Shown here: positions 6,349 to 8,422 of the stretch, piece after piece
Numbering within the stretch: position 1 is the first letter of the stretch
Layout of the letters: the number at the start of each line of letters is the position of its first letter
NCBI GenBank assembly: GCA_023301205.1
Contig: JALZVC010000296.1
Span: 1 to 8,422 of the forward strand
Direction: 5' to 3'
Length of the DNA: 8,422 nt
Origin: Flavobacteriaceae bacterium
Lineage (GTDB): Bacteria > Bacteroidota > Bacteroidia > Flavobacteriales > Flavobacteriaceae
The notes under the pieces: model-generated
Databases searched by the model: none
What the model was told of the DNA's origin: nothing
What the model saw: only the letters and a program-made list of their open reading frames with translations
Program-made: the position numbers and the translations under genes

Positions 6349-7465
6349 CAATATCATTGTTGTCAAACATTGTTCTTGCAGTCTCGAAGCCTTCCTCAGT
6401 TAAGGCCCACTGTTGCTTATCTAGCGTAATCCATTGTTTTTCCTCTAATTCTCGTAATGTACTCTTTGTAAATCCTTGAAAGTTATTTAAGATTTTGATT
6501 GCATGCGGATGCGAGATGTCTTCGTGTGTCTCTGCAATGCCAAACATAAATTGCAAGGTCTTTTTTAATTCGAGATCCCTTCGATTTCTTCGGAAACGTA
6601 TTTGACGGAACAATAGTCCTCTTCCCGGGGAGAAAATGAATGAAAACAGCACAAATACACTCGCTACTAATACAATCACCGGTCCCGTTGACAAGTTGTT
6701 CTGGCTAGCGCTGATCGCTGTACCAAAAACTCCAGATAATGCTCCGAAAATAGCCGCTAGAAAAACCATCACACTTAGTCTATTTGTCCATTGTCGCGCT
6801 GCTGCTGCAGGAGCTAGTAACATTGCACTCATTAAAACAACACCTACAGTTTGCAATCCTAAAACGATAGCGAGAACTATAAAAAAAGTGATAGTGATAT
6901 CTATAAATTTAGTATTAAAGCCTAATGTTTTTGTGTAGTCTGCATCAAAGAGGAGTATTTTAAATTCTTTCCAAAACAATAACATCACTGCTAGTGCAAG
7001 TCCCGTTACAATTAACATTAACAACACATCACTCTCAACAAGAGTAGCCGCTTGGCCAAATAAATACTTGTCTAATCCAGCCTGGTTGGCATTAGGCTGT
7101 TTTTGAATATAGGTTAATAACAACATCCCAAAACCAAAAAATAAACTCAATACTAATCCTAATGCGGTATCACTTTTTAGATGGGTTTTCTTAGTCATCC
7201 CTCTAATCCAAAACGTCCCAATTAATCCACTAACCAACGCGCCCAATAATAATGTATTTGTATCCTTTGCTCCTGTTATCAAAAATGCCACTGCAATCCC
7301 TGGTAGCGCTGCGTGTGATATGGCATCGCCAAGCAAACTTTGCTTTCGTAATACCGCAAAACTCCCTAACATTCCGCAAATAGCACCCAATACCGCAGTG
7401 CCCAACGTTATGGTACGCAAGGTGTAGTCTGTGAAAAGGAGATTGAAATATTCTGAAATAGTCAT
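6341..7465 (-). CDS. Metal ABC transporter permease (ABC-3 family), second copy, with C-terminal winged-helix-like extension
   Basis: The first of two tandem permeases, 374 residues. The ABC-3 core (about 1-282) has SFAVLRKQSLLGDAISHAAL (35-54), KSDTALGLVLSLFFGFGMLL, KTLGFNTKFID and VGVVLMSAMLLAPAAAARQW (207-226). After the last helix comes a strongly basic linker, RQIRFRRNRRD (287-297), then about 75 residues ending STLRELEEKQWITLDKQQWA, LTEEGFETA (335-363), which reads like a recognition helix followed by a winged hairpin. The basic linker places this domain in the cytoplasm. The two permeases differ clearly in sequence, consistent with a TroC/TroD-type heterodimer rather than a ZnuB homodimer. 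The gene has no Shine-Dalgarno sequence and no TTG/TAnnTTTG promoter in the 137 nt before it, so it depends on transcription passing through the inserted S23 element. A degenerate heptamer repeat lies just upstream of its start. Confidence 0.93.
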   Translation of the reverse strand: MTISEYFNLLFTDYTLRTITLGTAVLGAICGMLGSFAVLRKQSLLGDAISHAALPGIAVAFLITGAKDTNTLLLGALVSGLIGTFWIRGMTKKTHLKSDTALGLVLSLFFGFGMLLLTYIQKQPNANQAGLDKYLFGQAATLVESDVLLMLIVTGLALAVMLLFWKEFKILLFDADYTKTLGFNTKFIDITITFFIVLAIVLGLQTVGVVLMSAMLLAPAAAARQWTNRLSVMVFLAAIFGALSGVFGTAISASQNNLSTGPVIVLVASVFVLFSFIFSPGRGLLFRQIRFRRNRRDLELKKTLQFMFGIAETHEDISHPHAIKILNNFQGFTKSTLRELEEKQWITLDKQQWALTEEGFETARTMFDNNDIDE

Positions 7466-7469
7466 TTGT

Positions 7470-7504
7470 GGTCTTTGGGCGTTGGTCTTTAGTCTCTTGT
7501 CGTT
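7470..7504 (-). repeat. Degenerate heptamer tandem repeat just upstream of the first permease
   Basis: Five consecutive 7-base units on the plus strand: GGTCTTT, GGGCGTT, GGTCTTT, AGTCTCT, TGTCGTT. Units 1 and 3 are identical and unit 5 resembles unit 2, so the underlying period may be 14 (GGTCTTT plus GGnCGTT). The array ends 5 nt before the permease ATG on the minus strand. It lies outside the inverted repeats of the S23 element. Confidence 0.6.
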
Positions 7505-7548
7505 GGTTATTTCTTTAGATATTTTTGAAGATTTGTTGTCATTTTTTT

Positions 7549-7590
7549 TAGTTGGTAGGAAGTAGTTTTTAGGACGCTTCGCTTGTAGTG
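7549..7590 (+). repeat. Left inverted repeat of the S23 element (42 bp)
   Basis: Begins TAGTTGGTAG and contains the exact 15-base core TTTTTAGGACGCTTC at 7566-7580. Read on the plus strand it matches the minus-strand sequence of 8086-8045 at 36 of 42 positions without gaps. It lies 12 nt beyond the stop codon of the four-helix-bundle gene. Confidence 0.85.
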
Positions 7591-7602
7591 TATTAATTAT
7601 TC

Positions 7603-7962
7603 TTATTTTTTATATTTCTGTAATGAGGTCGTCATTTTTGCTAATTCTGATAATCTTTTTCTAACCTGAATATCCTCTTCTTGAGTTATGTATTTTAATC
7701 TTCTCGCTAGCGTAGAGCAAACCACACATTCTTTAGTCGAGCCCCAGGCTATCTGCAAATAACGGTTAAATTGTGCATCGCTGTTCCCGTGCCCTTCGGC
7801 TATATTTAAAGGAATAGACACAGATGCACTTCTATACTGAGAAGTAAGTCCATATTTTTCTTCAGAAGGAAACTTATTAGTTTCAGTATAAACGTGTTCA
7901 ACAAAATCTAACGCTTTTTGATACACTTTTAGTTCTTCAAAATTGAATTTCGGATTTTCCAT
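7603..7962 (-). CDS. Four-helix-bundle protein of the S23 (23S rRNA intervening sequence) family
   Basis: A 119-residue protein, the normal length for this family. The typical markers are all visible: FEELKVYQKALDFVEHVY near the start (8-25), FPSEEKYGLTSQYRSASVSI (31-50), PLNIAEGHGN (51-60), FNRYLQIAWGSTKE (65-78), and a final helix ending in basic residues. The family was first seen as ORFs in intervening sequences of 23S rRNA (for example in Leptospira), is common as stand-alone genes in Bacteroidota, and is structurally related to the Avd accessory protein of diversity-generating retroelements. Its biochemical role is not established; binding to nucleic acid is suspected. Here it interrupts a metal ABC operon and is bracketed by inverted repeats 12 nt past its stop and 82 nt before its start. 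No reverse transcriptase or rRNA is nearby. Nothing links it to metal transport. Confidence 0.95.
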   Translation of the reverse strand: MENPKFNFEELKVYQKALDFVEHVYTETNKFPSEEKYGLTSQYRSASVSIPLNIAEGHGNSDAQFNRYLQIAWGSTKECVVCSTLARRLKYITQEEDIQVRKRLSELAKMTTSLQKYKK

Positions 7963-8018
7963 TATGTTTATTTTAAGTTATTCTAGCATCCATTTTACTT
8001 CAAGCGCAACGTTCTTAT

Positions 8019-8033
8019 TTCATTACAAATGAA
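8019..8033. repeat. Small perfect hairpin upstream of the S23 gene
   Basis: TTCATT-ACA-AATGAA, a 6-bp stem with a 3-nt loop. It sits 9 nt inside the neighbouring hairpin at 8042-8058, so two compact stem-loops stand in a row at the right inner edge of the element. They may be transcript structures or protein-binding sites. The sequence is AT-rich, so chance cannot be excluded. Confidence 0.35.
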
Positions 8034-8041
8034 TAAAACCT

Positions 8042-8058
8042 CTTCACTACCAGTGAAG
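8042..8058. repeat. Perfect hairpin within and beside the right inverted repeat
   Basis: CTTCACT-ACC-AGTGAAG, a 7-bp perfect stem with a 3-nt loop. Most of it belongs to the right inverted repeat. The matching part of the left repeat has lost the pairing (CTTCGCT with GTAGTG then TATT), so the two ends differ in this local fold. On the minus strand the stem is followed by AGG and then TTTT, so weak termination after the ATPase gene is possible. Confidence 0.45.
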
Positions 8059-8086
8059 CGTCCTAAAAATTACCCGCTACCAACTA
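8045..8086 (-). repeat. Right inverted repeat of the S23 element (42 bp)
   Basis: On the minus strand it begins TAGTTGGTAG at 8086 and holds the core TTTTTAGGACGCTTC at 8069-8055. The six mismatches with the left copy are at repeat positions 11, 12, 13, 17, 33 and 36. The first three bases, TAG, are the stop codon of the ABC ATPase gene, so the element end and the gene end coincide. Confidence 0.85.
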
Positions 8087-8422
8087 TTTATTAACAGCTA
8101 CCTTATAATTAATCCCGTACGTCTTTGTCAAATTATCATCATTAAAAATATCCTTTACAGGTCCTGTTGCTATTTTCTTTACGTTCAAAAAAGTTACCCA
8201 ATCAAAATATTCTGGTACTGTCTGTAGATCGTGGTGCACTACGACTACTGTTTTTCCTGCTTTTCTAAGTTCTTTTAAAATATTAATAATTGCTATTTCG
8301 GTAGTGGCATCTACCCCTTGAAAAGGCTCGTCCATAAAATAGATAGATGCGTTTTGCACCAATGCTCTCGCTAAGAAAACACGCTGTTGTTGCCCACCAC
8401 TTAACTGACTAATCTGTCTGCT
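8084..8422 (-). CDS. Metal ABC transporter ATP-binding protein, C-terminal part (cut by the right edge)
   Basis: The last 112 residues of the ATPase of the metal importer; the Walker A part and start are outside the window. The visible part begins [20 protein letters not shown], which carries the ABC signature LSGGQ. Walker B follows as IYFMDEP, then the D-loop region GVDATTE and the switch histidine in [11 protein letters not shown]. The reading frame is open to the edge at 8422, so a start inside the window would be false. Pairing with two ABC-3 permeases identifies it as the TroB/MntB-type subunit that energises Mn, Fe or Zn uptake at the cytoplasmic face. The end, [14 protein letters not shown], is followed by a TAG that is also the first triplet of the right inverted repeat. 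The last residues may therefore have been altered by insertion of the S23 element. A substrate-binding protein gene is not visible. Confidence 0.93.
   Translation of the reverse strand, partial: SRQISQLSGGQQQRVFLARALVQNASIYFMDEPFQGVDATTEIAIINILKELRKAGKTVVVVHHDLQTVPEYFDWVTFLNVKKIATGPVKDIFNDDNLTKTYGINYKVAVNK

Larger units (their letters stand above)
7549..8086. mobile_element. Putative inserted element: S23 gene bounded by 42-bp inverted repeats
   Basis: A 538-bp block lies between the ATPase and the permease genes of one ABC importer. It consists of a 42-bp inverted repeat at each end and a single gene, the four-helix-bundle (S23) protein. No transposase is present. The layout parallels the intervening sequences known in bacterial 23S rRNA genes, which form a terminal stem and can carry S23 ORFs. 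Boundaries are taken as the outer ends of the repeats. No convincing target duplication was found; only TTT is shared by the flanks, which is expected by chance. Insertion is inferred from the interrupted operon and the repeats. Confidence 0.55.

Noticed and set aside
6636..6938. 100-codon open frame on the plus strand inside the first permease
   Set aside because: It is an antisense shadow of a conserved ABC-3 permease, with no plausible domain or start context.
7541..8092. Target site duplication around the S23 element
   Set aside because: Only TTT is shared directly outside the two repeats, in AT-rich sequence. This is not above chance and cannot be used as evidence for transposition.
8084..8362. 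Treating the ATPase as a 92-codon gene starting at 8362
   Set aside because: The apparent start is an internal TTG leucine. The frame continues upstream through the ABC signature LSGGQ to the window edge, so the gene is cut by the window, not short.

Overview
The window looks like a chromosomal piece of a marine-type flavobacterium (Bacteroidota). The signs are low-GC coding, A-rich leaders with almost no Shine-Dalgarno sequences, promoters of the TTG / TAnnTTTG type upstream of recA and feoA, a lipoprotein with an acidic stretch after the lipid cysteine, and protein variants typical of this group. This placement rests on recognition, not on a search.

Layout, left to right. (1) The 5' end of an ECF-type sigma factor gene (minus strand, probably TTG start) runs off the left edge. 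A hairpin-containing gap separates it from recA (minus strand). (2) A 215-bp divergent intergenic region carries the recA promoter, which contains a perfect dyad, and a near-ideal feoA promoter. (3) On the plus strand lies a ferrous iron uptake locus: feoA, feoB, a small cysteine-containing lipoprotein gene, and a 54-residue single-span protein with a Cys-rich tail that matches the FeoB-associated type. (4) Convergent to it, with no base between the two stop codons, is a small secreted protein of unknown function (minus strand). (5) The rest of the window is a minus-strand metal ABC importer of the TroBCD/MntBCD kind, read from right to left: ATPase (partial, cut by the right edge), an interrupting four-helix-bundle (S23) gene, then two overlapping ABC-3 permeases.

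Two features stand out. First, the S23 gene between the ATPase and the permeases is bracketed by 42-bp inverted repeats (36 of 42 positions match). The outer end of one repeat is the ATPase stop codon. This resembles the intervening sequences of bacterial 23S rRNA, which can carry S23 genes within a base-paired terminal stem, but here it lies in a protein-coding operon. Second, both permeases end in cytoplasmic extensions of about 80-100 residues that read like winged-helix domains, recalling the chlamydial permease-repressor fusion YtgCR. Together the window holds two metal uptake routes side by side: Feo for Fe(II), and an ABC importer for Mn, Fe or Zn.

No gene-free stretch exceeds 300 bases. 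No tRNA, rRNA, CRISPR array or transposase was seen.
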